NCBI GenBank assembly: GCA_002435325.1
Contig: DJMJ01000041.1
Coordinates: 8,445 to 72,444, forward strand
Origin: Nitrospira sp. UBA6493
GTDB lineage: Bacteria; Nitrospirota; Nitrospiria; Nitrospirales; Nitrospiraceae
DNA length: 64,000 nt
Reading direction: 5' to 3'
Numbering within the stretch: the stretch's first letter is position 1; every line of letters begins with the position of its first letter. Position numbers and translations under genes: made by a program. Shown one piece after another: positions 24,514 through 32,449 of the stretch. The notes under the pieces are model-generated. The model was given only the letters and a program-made list of their open reading frames with translations, had not been told where the DNA came from and made no database searches.

Positions 24514-25254
24514 TTAGGATCGCACGCTCGCTTCACGAACAACTTTTGGAACAACATCCCTCGACTCGATCGTCACCACCACTCGCGCGACTCCGCTCGT
24601 ATTGACAGCCACTCGTCCACGGTCATCCCAATAGGACCACTGCACAGCCCGAAGATCTCCGATCAAAACCCCGGCTCCGCCGTCGATCATCCGCATCAGC
24701 TGCAACCGCCCCGCCGTATCAGTACGGGTGTAATAGGCCACACGATTCATCACCTCCACCGAGGCACCGGCGGGAAACAGCCCACGCACTGGCTCACTGA
24801 GTGTGAGCTGAAGGCGCTGACCCGTCCGCGCCAGCCTGTGAGACTCGCACTCGCCGAGCGAACAGATCCGCACGGTTTTCCCTTGTCCCCATTCCCCCCC
24901 ATCCTGGACGGGCACCAGGGTTTGTCCTGCCGTGACAGTGGCGGTCGTCGTTGTCTCCAGGGCGTGAATGTTCGCCGAGAATTCCAACCGGTCAGCCACG
25001 GCCGTCGTAATGGTGGCCGCCGAGGCCATACGAACCTCTTGCTCCCAGACTTCCAACCCCAACCGCAGGTCCTGTTGCCCAGCCATGGCGCGCTGCTGCA
25101 ACGTCGCCTGCGCATGCACGAGATTCAGCGCTTCCAGACTGCCGGCCAATACCACCGTGCCCACCGCCGTGGCCATGAGCAACTCGGACAAACAGAGTCC
25201 GCGCTGGTTGAGTAGCAGATTCCGGCATTTCGAATTATCACGACTCCGTTTCAT
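24514..25254 (-). CDS. PilW-like minor pilin (second cassette)
   Basis: A 246-residue prepilin. The ATG at 25252-25254 overlaps the stop of the upstream gene (TCAT, 4 bp), which fixes the start. The leader NQRG is followed by LCLSELLMATAVGTVVLAGSL with Glu at position 5. The PilW/GspJ block LRLGLEVWEQEVRMAS follows. A Cys pair (CSLGEC) lies near residue 120. It is the counterpart of pilW in the pilY1 cassette but 150 residues shorter. Confidence 0.8.
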   Translation of the reverse strand: MKRSRDNSKCRNLLLNQRGLCLSELLMATAVGTVVLAGSLEALNLVHAQATLQQRAMAGQQDLRLGLEVWEQEVRMASAATITTAVADRLEFSANIHALETTTTATVTAGQTLVPVQDGGEWGQGKTVRICSLGECESHRLARTGQRLQLTLSEPVRGLFPAGASVEVMNRVAYYTRTDTAGRLQLMRMIDGGAGVLIGDLRAVQWSYWDDRGRVAVNTSGVARVVVTIESRDVVPKVVREASVRS

Positions 25255-25733
25255 CGATCCCCCACAAAAGCTGGATTCGCTCTGACCGTCGTAACATGGA
25301 TGCTCCTGTCCGCTCCAAGCGCCTCGTACACTGCGGTCGCCCGGATGACGACAAACCCCGCAGCGCTCAACGGACCGGGGCGATCCATGGCCACAGTCCA
25401 TTCCAGGCTCACACCATCCTGCTTCCATGTCCCCGTATAGGTCCCATCGCCGGCCGAAGCGTCCTTTGCCTCGCCCGCATCATTCATCACGACATCTACA
25501 ATGCCATCATGATTCACATCGTCCTGCAACAAAGCCTCCCAACGTACCGACCGTTTTGCTTCCAGCCGGCCCTGAGCCAGAGCCAGGGCCCGTGTCTTCA
25601 TCACCCCTTGCTGCGCCTGCCGGACAGAGACCTGCAACGCACCCATCGCCCCCATCAGCGCAATCCAGACAATCACCATCGCCACCATTACTTCGATCAG
25701 ACTCACACCTCCCTCGCCCATCCGCCGCATCAT
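25251..25733 (-). CDS. PilV-like minor pilin (second cassette)
   Basis: A 160-residue prepilin. MMRRMGEGG is followed by VSLIEVMVAMVIVWIALMGA with Glu at position 5, the PilV/GspI pattern. A short acidic loop DVNHDGIVDVVMND (about residue 73) could bind calcium. Starts and stops overlap with both neighbours by 4 bp, so the cassette is translated as a coupled unit. It is the second PilV-type gene in the window. Confidence 0.82.
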   Translation of the reverse strand: MMRRMGEGGVSLIEVMVAMVIVWIALMGAMGALQVSVRQAQQGVMKTRALALAQGRLEAKRSVRWEALLQDDVNHDGIVDVVMNDAGEAKDASAGDGTYTGTWKQDGVSLEWTVAMDRPGPLSAAGFVVIRATAVYEALGADRSIHVTTVRANPAFVGDR

Positions 25734-26197
25734 TGGATCGACACCCTGCCGGTGAGACTCACGGTAAGCGTTCCACGCTCTCCCTGAACATTGTGAAAAC
25801 GGATGGTCGTTGCCGTCGCCGATCGACCGCTGGGATGGAACACCAACTCAGGCCCCGCGCTCGGCTCATCCAGATCTATCGCCCGATCAGCATAGGAAAA
25901 GACATGATGTAACAGACGCGCCGGACCGACCTGCGTAAGGATGATACGTTGCTCGCGATCGACCGTGAGATACACGCGGTCTCGTAGCGTCATAGCCAGC
26001 TGTTTCGCCTGACGCAGTTCGGAGGCCAACTCCCTTGCAAACAAATCAGTTTGCATGCGCCGGCTCAATGCCAGCAAATCCGGCACTGCAAGCATCGCTA
26101 CCATCCCGACGATTGCCACAATCGTCACAAGCTCGATGAGGCTGAATCCATACTCCTCATAGACTGGCGTGTGCTTCGCTGTCGCCCGCATATTCAT
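25730..26197 (-). CDS. FimT/GspH-type minor pilin (second cassette)
   Basis: A 155-residue prepilin. The ATG at 26197 is preferred to the open frame upstream because it gives a normal leader (MNMRATAKHTPVYEEYG); a second ATG two codons later is equally possible. The helix FSLIELVTIVAIVGMVAMLA has Glu at position 5, and MQTDLFARELASELRQAKQLAM matches the FimT/GspH continuation. It is the first pilin of the second cassette, 254 bp after pilD. Confidence 0.82.
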   Translation of the reverse strand: MNMRATAKHTPVYEEYGFSLIELVTIVAIVGMVAMLAVPDLLALSRRMQTDLFARELASELRQAKQLAMTLRDRVYLTVDREQRIILTQVGPARLLHHVFSYADRAIDLDEPSAGPELVFHPSGRSATATTIRFHNVQGERGTLTVSLTGRVSIQ

Positions 26198-26358
26198 GGA
26201 AGGGGCTTCATCAAAAGTCGTGCCTCCCTTTCCCTCGGCTGTAATCCATGCAGCCACGTTACGGTCTGCCTCTGCTTACAGCCAAATCACGTTCAAATTC
26301 ATGACGATGTGGGCAGAGCAATCCCTGACCCCAATTCGGGTCTGCGTGACAAGCGGAC

Positions 26359-26389
26359 TGTCGGGCACAGCGTTATGCCGTGCCCGACA
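26359..26389. promoter_or_regulatory. Strong 10-bp hairpin between pilD and fimT-like gene
   Basis: TGTCGGGCAC (26359-26368) pairs perfectly with GTGCCCGACA (26380-26389) across an 11-base loop that can itself pair GC/GC. There is no T-run on either side, so it is not a standard terminator. It may be a processing site that sets pilD and pilin mRNA levels apart, or a protein site. Confidence 0.4.
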
Positions 26390-26451
26390 AGATACAAACC
26401 AGTGAGATTGGATACAGAGCAGCGCGAAACAGACAGTCGAAAACTGGAGAG

Positions 26452-27222
26452 TTACCCAGCGAGAAACCCTTGATACCACTCGATGAGCGAAGATCCAAAA
26501 AGTAGGGAGAGAATGGCACCGAAAACCAGGAATGGCCCGAATGGAATATAGTCCTCCCGCTTGATGATCCGGGCAGCGAGAAGAGACACCCCGATCACCG
26601 AGCCCACAAACGATCCGATCATGATCGTCAGCACAGCCAATTTCCAGCCCAGGAATGAACCGAGCATGGCGAGCAGCTTGATATCCCCCCCGCCCATTCC
26701 CTCCTTTCCGAAAAGATAGGGGCTGGCCCAGGCCAACAGCCATAAGATCCCACCCCCGACTAGCAATCCGATGAGGCCATTCAGCAACCCCATCGGCAAG
26801 ACGGTCCCCGCACTCACCAACCCCAGCACGATGCCAGGATACGTCACGGCGTTTGGAATGATTTTGTGGGAAAGATCAGTTCCCGCCACAACCAACAGCG
26901 CTGAGTACAACCCCGCATACACCACCGTTTCCCAAGTTGGCCCGAAAAACCATAATAAAACAAGGTAGCCCAGCGCATTGAGGGCCTCCACAACGGGATA
27001 GTGGATTGGAATCGAGACGGCACAGGCGCGGCACCGCCCACGTAGCACGAGAAAGCCGATGAGAGGGATATTGTCATACCAGGCGATGGGTTGGCTGCAG
27101 GCGGGGCAATGCGATCCAGGCCAGGCGATGGACTCCCGCCTCGGCAACCGATAGATACAGACGTTGAGAAAGCTCCCGATCAGCGCCCCGAAGAGCCCTG
27201 CGATCAGATACAGCTGCCACAT
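26452..27222 (-). CDS. pilD: Prepilin peptidase / N-methyltransferase PilD
   Basis: A 256-residue polytopic membrane protein. The N-terminal cytoplasmic loop has both zinc cysteine pairs (HCPAC and CRAC) needed for the N-methyltransferase domain. The two catalytic aspartates of the TFPP aspartyl protease are in GTDLSHKIIPN and GMGGGDIKLLAMLG. About eight membrane segments are visible. It cleaves type III prepilin leaders and methylates the new N terminus, and would process all seven or eight prepilin-like proteins encoded downstream. It is first in the minus-strand pilus region and divergent from a LuxR-type gene. Confidence 0.95.
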   Translation of the reverse strand: MWQLYLIAGLFGALIGSFLNVCIYRLPRRESIAWPGSHCPACSQPIAWYDNIPLIGFLVLRGRCRACAVSIPIHYPVVEALNALGYLVLLWFFGPTWETVVYAGLYSALLVVAGTDLSHKIIPNAVTYPGIVLGLVSAGTVLPMGLLNGLIGLLVGGGILWLLAWASPYLFGKEGMGGGDIKLLAMLGSFLGWKLAVLTIMIGSFVGSVIGVSLLAARIIKREDYIPFGPFLVFGAILSLLFGSSLIEWYQGFLAG

Positions 27223-27335
27223 CCCGCTACACTGCTCCCAGAGATACCATCCGCGCTATTCCCGCAAGCCTGGACATCACGCACGAATAGTCTGATTCAC
27301 CTACCGAGTAACCCTACTAGGGCCATAGGACTTCA

Positions 27336-27365
27336 TTTACTTCATCCGGCCCGGTTTCTTATACT
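27336..27365 (+). promoter_or_regulatory. Candidate promoter of the LuxR-type regulator
   Basis: TTTACT (27336-27341) and TATACT (27360-27365) are separated by 18 bp, a reasonable sigma-70 match. The predicted start site near 27372 would place the 27377-27395 dyad at the very beginning of the transcript, about 50 bases before the ATG. Confidence 0.35.
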
Positions 27366-27376
27366 TACGATGTGCC

Positions 27377-27395
27377 GCTTCAGTATACCTGAAGC
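27377..27395. promoter_or_regulatory. Dyad GCTTCAG-TATAC-CTGAAGC before the LuxR-type gene
   Basis: Perfect 7-bp arms around a 5-base centre, 29 bases upstream of the regulator ATG and just after the predicted start site. Length and symmetry fit a binding site for a dimeric LuxR/GerE-type protein, so it may be an autoregulatory operator; as RNA it could also form a leader hairpin. Confidence 0.4.
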
Positions 27396-27424
27396 CACGC
27401 CTATTCAAAGGAGAACCGACGATT

Positions 27425-27703
27425 ATGGCGAAAGCAGCGACGAAGCCGCGGGCCAAAAAATCCCTCGCGAACCTTGAGCCACCTCCCCGCAAGAAGCGCC
27501 CGGAGTCGCTGACCTCGCGCGAGCAGGAAATTCTTGAGCTGATCTGGGCTGGGTTCAAGAACAAAGAAATCGGCACGCGACTTAAGATCAGCGTCAAGAC
27601 CGTCGAAGCGCACCGAGCCAATATGATGAAGAAAATGCGCGTCTCGAATACCGCGCAGCTGCTGAAAAATGCGATCCAGAGCGGATCGCTAAAAATTCGT
27701 TAG
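27425..27703 (+). CDS. Stand-alone LuxR/GerE-type DNA-binding regulator
   Basis: A 92-residue protein made of a basic N-terminal tail of about 28 residues and a complete GerE helix-turn-helix: LTSREQEILELIWAGFKNKEIG, KISVKTVEAHRANMMKKM. There is no receiver, PAS or ligand-binding domain. AAAGGAG lies 10 bases before the ATG. It is divergent from pilD, and its stop overlaps the stop of convergent rlmB by three bases. Regulation of the pilus region is a reasonable guess from the divergent arrangement, not shown. Confidence 0.88.
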   Translation: MAKAATKPRAKKSLANLEPPPRKKRPESLTSREQEILELIWAGFKNKEIGTRLKISVKTVEAHRANMMKKMRVSNTAQLLKNAIQSGSLKIR

Positions 27704-28446
27704 GACTTACTCCCTGTCGCTGAAGACAGATTACGTTGCCGGACCGCCTCAAACAGCGTTACCGCCGCCGACGCCGATACATTGAGCGACTGCACCTGGC
27801 CCTTCATCGGAATCCTGATCCGTTCGTCGCAGTGCTGTAACACCCCCGGGCGAATCCCTTTCCCCTCGCCCCCAAACACCAAGCCAACCGGACCGGTCAG
27901 ATCCACCTCGGTAATGAGCTTCGTCGCGGTCGGCTCGACGCCGTAAATCCAGACGCCTGCCTCTTTGAGCGTTTCCAGCAATCGTGAGGTATTAATCACT
28001 CTCGCCACAGGGATGTGATCGATGGCGCCCGCGGAAGCCTTGGCGACGACCGACGTCAGCCCGGCCGCGCGCCGCTCCGGGATAAAGACGCCATGCGCGC
28101 CGGCGCCCTCCGCAGTCCTGAGCACTGCGCCAAGGTTATGCGGATCTTCCACGCCATCGAGAATCACCAGCAAGGGAGCTTCCTGCTTCTGCGCCGCTTT
28201 GGCGAGAATGGCCTCTTCCGATGCGTACTCTTTGGCGGCAGCGTAGGCGATCACCCCTTGGTGGTTGCCGCCAGGCACCAGCCGGTCGAACGAAGCCAGC
28301 GGCTGAACATGGATCGGAATATGCCGGGCCCGCGCCATGTGCACGAGATCGCCGAACTGTTTGTCCATCCGGATGACGAGCAGACGCTGGAGCGGCCGGG
28401 CTTCAGCTCTCAGGGCTTCACGGACCGCATGAAGCCCGTAGAGCAT
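27700..28446 (-). CDS. rlmB: 23S rRNA (guanosine-2'-O-)-methyltransferase RlmB (TrmH/SpoU family)
   Basis: A SPOUT methyltransferase. The frame is open up to 28608, overlapping cysS; the ATG at 28444-28446 is chosen because it follows the cysS stop by 10 bp and gives 248 residues beginning MLYGLHAVREAL, like E. coli RlmB (243). A second possible start at 28536 would add a disordered tail. The SpoU motifs are present: ILDGVEDPHNLGAVLRTAEGAGAHGV (motif 1, shown here only in part as DPHNLGAVLRTA), GLVFGGEGKGI (motif 2) and SLNVSASAAVTLFE (motif 3). It methylates G2251 of 23S rRNA in E. coli. It is coupled to cysS, a common arrangement. Confidence 0.92.
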   Translation of the reverse strand: MLYGLHAVREALRAEARPLQRLLVIRMDKQFGDLVHMARARHIPIHVQPLASFDRLVPGGNHQGVIAYAAAKEYASEEAILAKAAQKQEAPLLVILDGVEDPHNLGAVLRTAEGAGAHGVFIPERRAAGLTSVVAKASAGAIDHIPVARVINTSRLLETLKEAGVWIYGVEPTATKLITEVDLTGPVGLVFGGEGKGIRPGVLQHCDERIRIPMKGQVQSLNVSASAAVTLFEAVRQRNLSSATGSKS

Positions 28447-28456
28447 TTCTTGGCTG

Positions 28457-29890
28457 TCATCGCTTCCATCGGCTGGTGCCGTCTGGCCTGTCCTCGATGA
28501 TGATACCCTGGGCTGCCAGTTCCGCTCGGATGGCATCGGCGCGTGTGAAGTCCTTCCGCTTCTTGGCTTCCGTTCGTTCGGCGATTTGTCTCTCAATTTC
28601 GGCCTCACTGGTGCGGGACGCAGATCCCCCGCCTTCGACGTTGAAGATCCAACGATCCAACTGGAACAATCCCAACACCTGCCCCAACGACCGGAAGGCC
28701 TCTCGGGCTCCGCGTCGCGCCTCTAGCGACAAACCGTCGGCGAGCAGCTTATTCAGATCGCTACGCAACCCTTGCAATGCGGCAATGGCCACCGGCGTAT
28801 TGAAGTCGTCATCCATCGCCGCCCGAAACGCCGTCTGAGTGCGCTCAAGGGCCATCGACAAACCCGCGTCTCCCTTCGTTCCGGAAGCGGGCTCCGCAAG
28901 TCTGGCGAAGAGATCGTACAATCCATTTAACGCCTGCTTTGCTTCACGAATGGCCAGGTCTGAAAAATCCAATGGACCATGATAATGGGTCGATAGGAGA
29001 AAATAGCGCAGCATCTCGCCGGTAATCTCTTCCGGCCATTCCGACTTTTCAAAGATCTCTCGGATCGTGAAAAAGTTCCCCAGCGACTTGGACATCTTCT
29101 CCTGATTAATCTGCACGAAGCCGTTGTGAATCCAGTAGCGCGCGAATTCTTTTCCGGTCGCGCCGCAGGATTGGGCGATTTCATTCTCATGGTGCGGGAA
29201 AATCAGATCCATCCCGCCGCCGTGAATATCGAAGGTTTCCCCGAGATGGCGGATCGACATGGCGGAACATTCGATGTGCCAGCCGGGCCGCCCCTGTCCC
29301 CAGGGGCTCGGCCAAGCCGGTTCGCCGGGCTTGGCGCTTTTCCAGAGGGCGAAGTCCATGGGATGGCGCTTTCGTTCATCCACGTCCACGCGCGCCCCGG
29401 CCTGGAGATCGTCCAGCTTCCGCTTGGATAATCGGCCGTAATCCCCGTACTTCGCCACTTCAAAATAGACATCCCCGTCCACTTGATAGGCCAAGCCCTT
29501 CACAATCAGGGTTTCGGTCAGCTGCACGATGTCGGCTATGTGCTCGGTTGCTTTCGGCTCAATGGAGGCCGGCCGCACACCCAGCTTGCCCATATCATCG
29601 TAATAGGCTTGGATGAATTTCGCCGTAACCTCATCACAGCTGACACCCTGCTCGTTCGCGCGTTTGATGATTTTGTCATCAACGTCGGTAAAGTTCTTGG
29701 CGAACTCGACACGATAGCCGGAATACTCCAAATACCGGCGAATGACGTCGAACACGAGCGCGCTCCGCGCATGGCCGATATGGCAATAGTCATAGACCGT
29801 CACACCGCAGACATACATGCGGACCGTCTTGGGCACGAGCGGTACGAACTCTTCCTTTTTGCCCGTGAGTGTATTGTAGAGTTTGATCAT
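28457..29890 (-). CDS. cysS: Cysteinyl-tRNA synthetase
   Basis: A 477-residue class I synthetase. The HIGH motif is CHIGHARS (about residue 37) right after the zinc-ligand cysteine in YVCGVTVYDY. The KMSKS motif is EKMSKSLGNF (about residue 264), and other family blocks (GWHIECSAMS, FPHHENEIAQS) are intact. The C-terminal tail includes RKRKDF-type helices that bind the tRNA. Length is normal for bacterial CysRS. The start overlaps the stop of the upstream DedA gene by 4 bp. Confidence 0.98.
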   Translation of the reverse strand: MIKLYNTLTGKKEEFVPLVPKTVRMYVCGVTVYDYCHIGHARSALVFDVIRRYLEYSGYRVEFAKNFTDVDDKIIKRANEQGVSCDEVTAKFIQAYYDDMGKLGVRPASIEPKATEHIADIVQLTETLIVKGLAYQVDGDVYFEVAKYGDYGRLSKRKLDDLQAGARVDVDERKRHPMDFALWKSAKPGEPAWPSPWGQGRPGWHIECSAMSIRHLGETFDIHGGGMDLIFPHHENEIAQSCGATGKEFARYWIHNGFVQINQEKMSKSLGNFFTIREIFEKSEWPEEITGEMLRYFLLSTHYHGPLDFSDLAIREAKQALNGLYDLFARLAEPASGTKGDAGLSMALERTQTAFRAAMDDDFNTPVAIAALQGLRSDLNKLLADGLSLEARRGAREAFRSLGQVLGLFQLDRWIFNVEGGGSASRTSEAEIERQIAERTEAKKRKDFTRADAIRAELAAQGIIIEDRPDGTSRWKR

Positions 29891-30540
29891 GCAGAAGGCC
29901 CCGATTCAGAATTAGCTCCGCGTTTCGGCCAATGCGACCAGAGGAAGAATCCAAGAATCCCCACTAAAATCACTCCGATCACCAGATCGAACCGATGGAA
30001 ATACTCGCGAAGATCTTCCCATCGCTCGCCCATCTTCAATCCGATATACGCCAACAGATAACACCAGGGCAACGCCCCGATAAACGTGAAGAGGACGAAC
30101 CGCGGGAAATTCATCCTCGCGACGCCGGCCGGCAGCGAAATAAACGTGCGCACCACCGGCAGCATCCGGCTAAAAAACACCGCCGCCTCACCGTACTTCA
30201 GAAACCAGCGGTCGGCCACATCCAAATCATGATGCGAAATCAACACATAGGGCCCATACCGCTCAACAAATGGACGTCCACCCCACACCCCGGCGTAATA
30301 GGCCACAATAGATCCCGCGACGTTACCCAGCGCACCGGCCAAAGTCACGCCCAACATCGTAAACTGCCCGGTCATGACTAGATACCCGGAAAACGGCATG
30401 ATGATCTCGCTTGGAAGCGGGATGCAGGCGCTCTCGATCCCCATCGTCAGAAAAATACCCGCATAGCCGAATCTGGAGATACAGGCGATGACAAACCGGC
30501 TCAGCTCGCTGATGATGGCTTCAATGAAACCGGCGATCAC
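29887..30540 (-). CDS. DedA-family membrane protein
   Basis: A 217-residue protein with about five membrane segments and the DedA (VTT/SNARE-associated) pattern: an acidic and proline-bearing re-entrant loop (ESACIPLPSEIIMPFSGYL), the G-x3-G repeats of the middle helix and FFSRMLPVVRTFISLPAGVARM with conserved arginines. DedA proteins are proposed flippases that recycle undecaprenyl phosphate or phospholipids across the inner membrane. It is packed between surE and cysS with overlapping ends. Confidence 0.92.
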   Translation of the reverse strand: MIAGFIEAIISELSRFVIACISRFGYAGIFLTMGIESACIPLPSEIIMPFSGYLVMTGQFTMLGVTLAGALGNVAGSIVAYYAGVWGGRPFVERYGPYVLISHHDLDVADRWFLKYGEAAVFFSRMLPVVRTFISLPAGVARMNFPRFVLFTFIGALPWCYLLAYIGLKMGERWEDLREYFHRFDLVIGVILVGILGFFLWSHWPKRGANSESGPSA

Positions 30541-30544
30541 CTGC

Positions 30545-31348
30545 TTATCCCTTTCGCCTGGCTGATGCGCGTACGCGCGTCGCCGGGGCCACTGTGTTCG
30601 TCTGAATCATCGGCACCCAGTCCCGGAAGCGATCCAGCGTGTTATGGTCTGTGCTATCTAGACGAATCGGCGTAATAGACACGCGCCCTTCCTGGATTGC
30701 CTCATGGTCGGCATCCTTACTCCGGCTCCAGGACACGCGCGTCCCTGCAATCCAATAATACTTGCGCCCGTGCGGGTCGAGTTTCTCGATGATCGGGTTA
30801 TCGAACCGCCGCCGGCTCAGACAGGTCACGCGTACGCCTTTGATGGACCGTTGCGGGCGATTTGGCACATTAACGTTCAGCAACGTTTCCGGTGGCAAGC
30901 CTCGTTCAAGCACCAGACGCACCACTCGCGCGGCATACTTCGCCCCGACAGAAAACCGGAATGTCTGCTGGCCTTCCTGCGACACGGCAATGGACGGAAT
31001 GCCAAGGATCGTCCCCTCCATCGCTCCCGAGACCGTTCCCGAATACAACACATCGTCCCCGAGATTTACGCCTTTATTGATCCCCGAGACCACCACGGCC
31101 GGCGGCTTCGGCATCACCTTGAGCACCGCCAGATTCACGCAATCCACCGGGGTCCCGTTGACGGAAAATGTGCGTGGCGCCAGCTTATGCAGACGCAGCG
31201 GTTTGTGCAGCGTGACGGCATGCGCCACGGCCGTCCGCTCCCGATCCGGCGCGACGACCCACACCTCGCCTAACGTTGCCAGCGCCTCGGCCAGGGCCGT
31301 CAAACCAGGAGAGTGGATGCCATCGTCATTGGTAACCAGAATACGCAT
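30545..31348 (-). CDS. surE: 5'/3'-nucleotidase SurE
   Basis: A 267-residue survival protein E. It starts MRILVTNDDGIHSPG, whose aspartates bind the metal, and keeps the later PVDCVNLAVLK, SGINKGVNLGDDVLYSGTVSGAMEG (quoted in part: NKGVNLGDDVLYSGT) and RVSITPIRLDSTDH blocks. SurE removes phosphate from nucleoside monophosphates and polyphosphate. A strong terminator for the upstream transcript ends only 15 bp before its start, so it must have a promoter within or across that terminator or rely on read-through. Confidence 0.95.
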   Translation of the reverse strand: MRILVTNDDGIHSPGLTALAEALATLGEVWVVAPDRERTAVAHAVTLHKPLRLHKLAPRTFSVNGTPVDCVNLAVLKVMPKPPAVVVSGINKGVNLGDDVLYSGTVSGAMEGTILGIPSIAVSQEGQQTFRFSVGAKYAARVVRLVLERGLPPETLLNVNVPNRPQRSIKGVRVTCLSRRRFDNPIIEKLDPHGRKYYWIAGTRVSWSRSKDADHEAIQEGRVSITPIRLDSTDHNTLDRFRDWVPMIQTNTVAPATRVRASARRKG

Positions 31349-31362
31349 CGTGATCGAGTCAC

Positions 31363-31388
31363 AAAAAAAGCTGCGCGAGGCAGCTTTT
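31363..31388 (-). terminator. Rho-independent terminator after tRNA-Pro
   Basis: On the minus strand AAAAGCTGC (31380-31388) pairs with GCAGCTTTT (31366-31374) and is followed by a run of seven T. It lies downstream of the tRNA-Pro and MerR genes and just upstream of surE. Confidence 0.8.
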
Positions 31389-31481
31389 CCTATTCCTGCT
31401 GGACTGTCTCTTGAACGGGACCGAAAGTTGGCCCCTCATGCGACCGTCCATGCTTCAGTTCGATATGTTCGACTGAGAAAT

Positions 31482-31558
31482 TGGTCGGGGCGGCGGGATT
31501 TGAACCCACGACCACTCGCACCCCAAGCGAGTACGCTACCGGGCTGCGCTACGCCCCG
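31482..31558 (-). tRNA. tRNA-Pro (UGG)
   Basis: Read on the minus strand, a complete cloverleaf is visible: acceptor stem CGGGGCG paired with CGCCCCG, D arm GCGCAGCCCGGTAGCGT, anticodon arm CTCGC-TTGGGGT-GCGAG with anticodon TGG, and T arm with GGTTCAAATCC. The discriminator is A and the CCA end is encoded (31482-31484). It lies in the same direction as the MerR gene upstream and ends before a terminator. Confidence 0.97.
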
Positions 31559-31634
31559 ACATCTTTATTGTATGCTGACGAGTGCCATTGTCGCTTGGAA
31601 GGCCATGGAAAGGCAATGGGAAACAACGAGCCGG

Positions 31635-31985
31635 CTATCGACTGTTCGATTCGAGGATTTTCACAATTGCCTGAAGATCCCCTCTGAGCTTCTTGGCCAT
31701 TTCCTTTGGACTGAGCGGCTTGGATGCCGCCCGTCCGCGTCTCACCCAATAGCGCTTGACCCCTTCCAGCGTATGCCCTTCTTCGTACAACATCCGCTTG
31801 ATCTCAAGCACGGTCTCAATATCCCGCTGAATGTAGAGACGCTGATTGCCACGGCTTTTCTTGGGTTTGAGAAAGCTGAATTCAGATTCCCAGAATCGCA
31901 GGACATACGCAGGAAGCTTGGTCAGCTGACTGACCTCCCCGATCTTGTAGAAGACCTTGCTTCCCAGCCTGGGTTCAGTCCCCAT
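31635..31985 (-). CDS. MerR-family transcriptional regulator
   Basis: A 116-residue protein with an N-terminal MerR winged helix: FYKIGEVSQLTKLPAYVLRFWE, then the wing SRGNQRLYIQRDIETVLEIKRML. It has only a short C-terminal helix and no cysteine or drug-binding domain, so the effector is unknown. It follows ihfA (44 bp) and precedes tRNA-Pro. This small MerR type next to ihfA is common in several phyla. Confidence 0.9.
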   Translation of the reverse strand: MGTEPRLGSKVFYKIGEVSQLTKLPAYVLRFWESEFSFLKPKKSRGNQRLYIQRDIETVLEIKRMLYEEGHTLEGVKRYWVRRGRAASKPLSPKEMAKKLRGDLQAIVKILESNSR

Positions 31986-32029
31986 GACCGGCCCTCATGG
32001 TGCGGTCGCTGTTGAAGATAGGATAACCG

Positions 32030-32305
32030 TTACGAATTGACGTACTTCTTAAAGACTTGGCTAGGCCGGAACGTAACCACACGCCGCGGGGTAATCCCAA
32101 TTTCTTCTCCAGTGCGAGGGTTCCGCCCTTTGCGCGACCCCTTGCTCCGAACGACGAAGTTGCCGAATCCTGCGATCTTGACCGCGTCTCCCTTTTGCAG
32201 CACACCCTTGAGAAGGTTCAGCACGAGTTCGACGATATCCGCTGCCTCATTTTTTGAAATACCGACCTGCTTGAAAATCTCGTTCGCGATATCAGCCTTT
32301 CTCAT
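32030..32305 (-). CDS. ihfA: Integration host factor / HU-family protein
   Basis: A 91-residue HU/IHF-fold protein beginning MRKADIANEIF. It has GDAVKIAGFGNFVVR and the beta-arm KGRNPRTGEEI, with the intercalating proline in the arm. The ITPRRVVTFRPSQVFKKYVN end resembles IHF alpha more than HU. IHF bends DNA and assists sigma-54 promoters and replication. A near-consensus promoter lies at 32388-32416. Confidence 0.88.
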   Translation of the reverse strand: MRKADIANEIFKQVGISKNEAADIVELVLNLLKGVLQKGDAVKIAGFGNFVVRSKGSRKGRNPRTGEEIGITPRRVVTFRPSQVFKKYVNS

Positions 32306-32387
32306 GCCACCCCCCTACGCAACCACTGCACATTCCCGCTTCACAATTTCCCGCGAAACTGTTCCTAATGGACGGAAAGTTCTGCTT

Positions 32388-32416
32388 AAGTTACGTGAGG
32401 TTATGAAATCTGTCAA
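32388..32416 (-). promoter_or_regulatory. Sigma-70 promoter of ihfA
   Basis: On the minus strand a perfect TTGACA (32411-32416) is followed after 17 bp by TAACTT (32388-32393). The predicted start is near 32381, about 75 bases before the ihfA ATG. Confidence 0.6.
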
Positions 32417-32449
32417 GAATAAATATCGAGCTTTTCGCTCTACGGAGCG

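Noticed and set aside
26210..26225. AGGCAC-N5-TTGAT, a -24/-12 look-alike before the second fimT-like gene
   Set aside because: The -12 GC is GA and the predicted start would fall two bases before the ATG.
26317..26332. GGGGTC-N5-TTGCT, another -24/-12 look-alike before the second fimT-like gene
   Set aside because: Only GG, one C and TTGCT match. With the leader at about 110 bases and no upstream dyads it is too weak to report as a feature.
31482..31558. tRNA-Pro as an integration site
   Set aside because: No integrase or repeated tRNA 3' end was found nearby.
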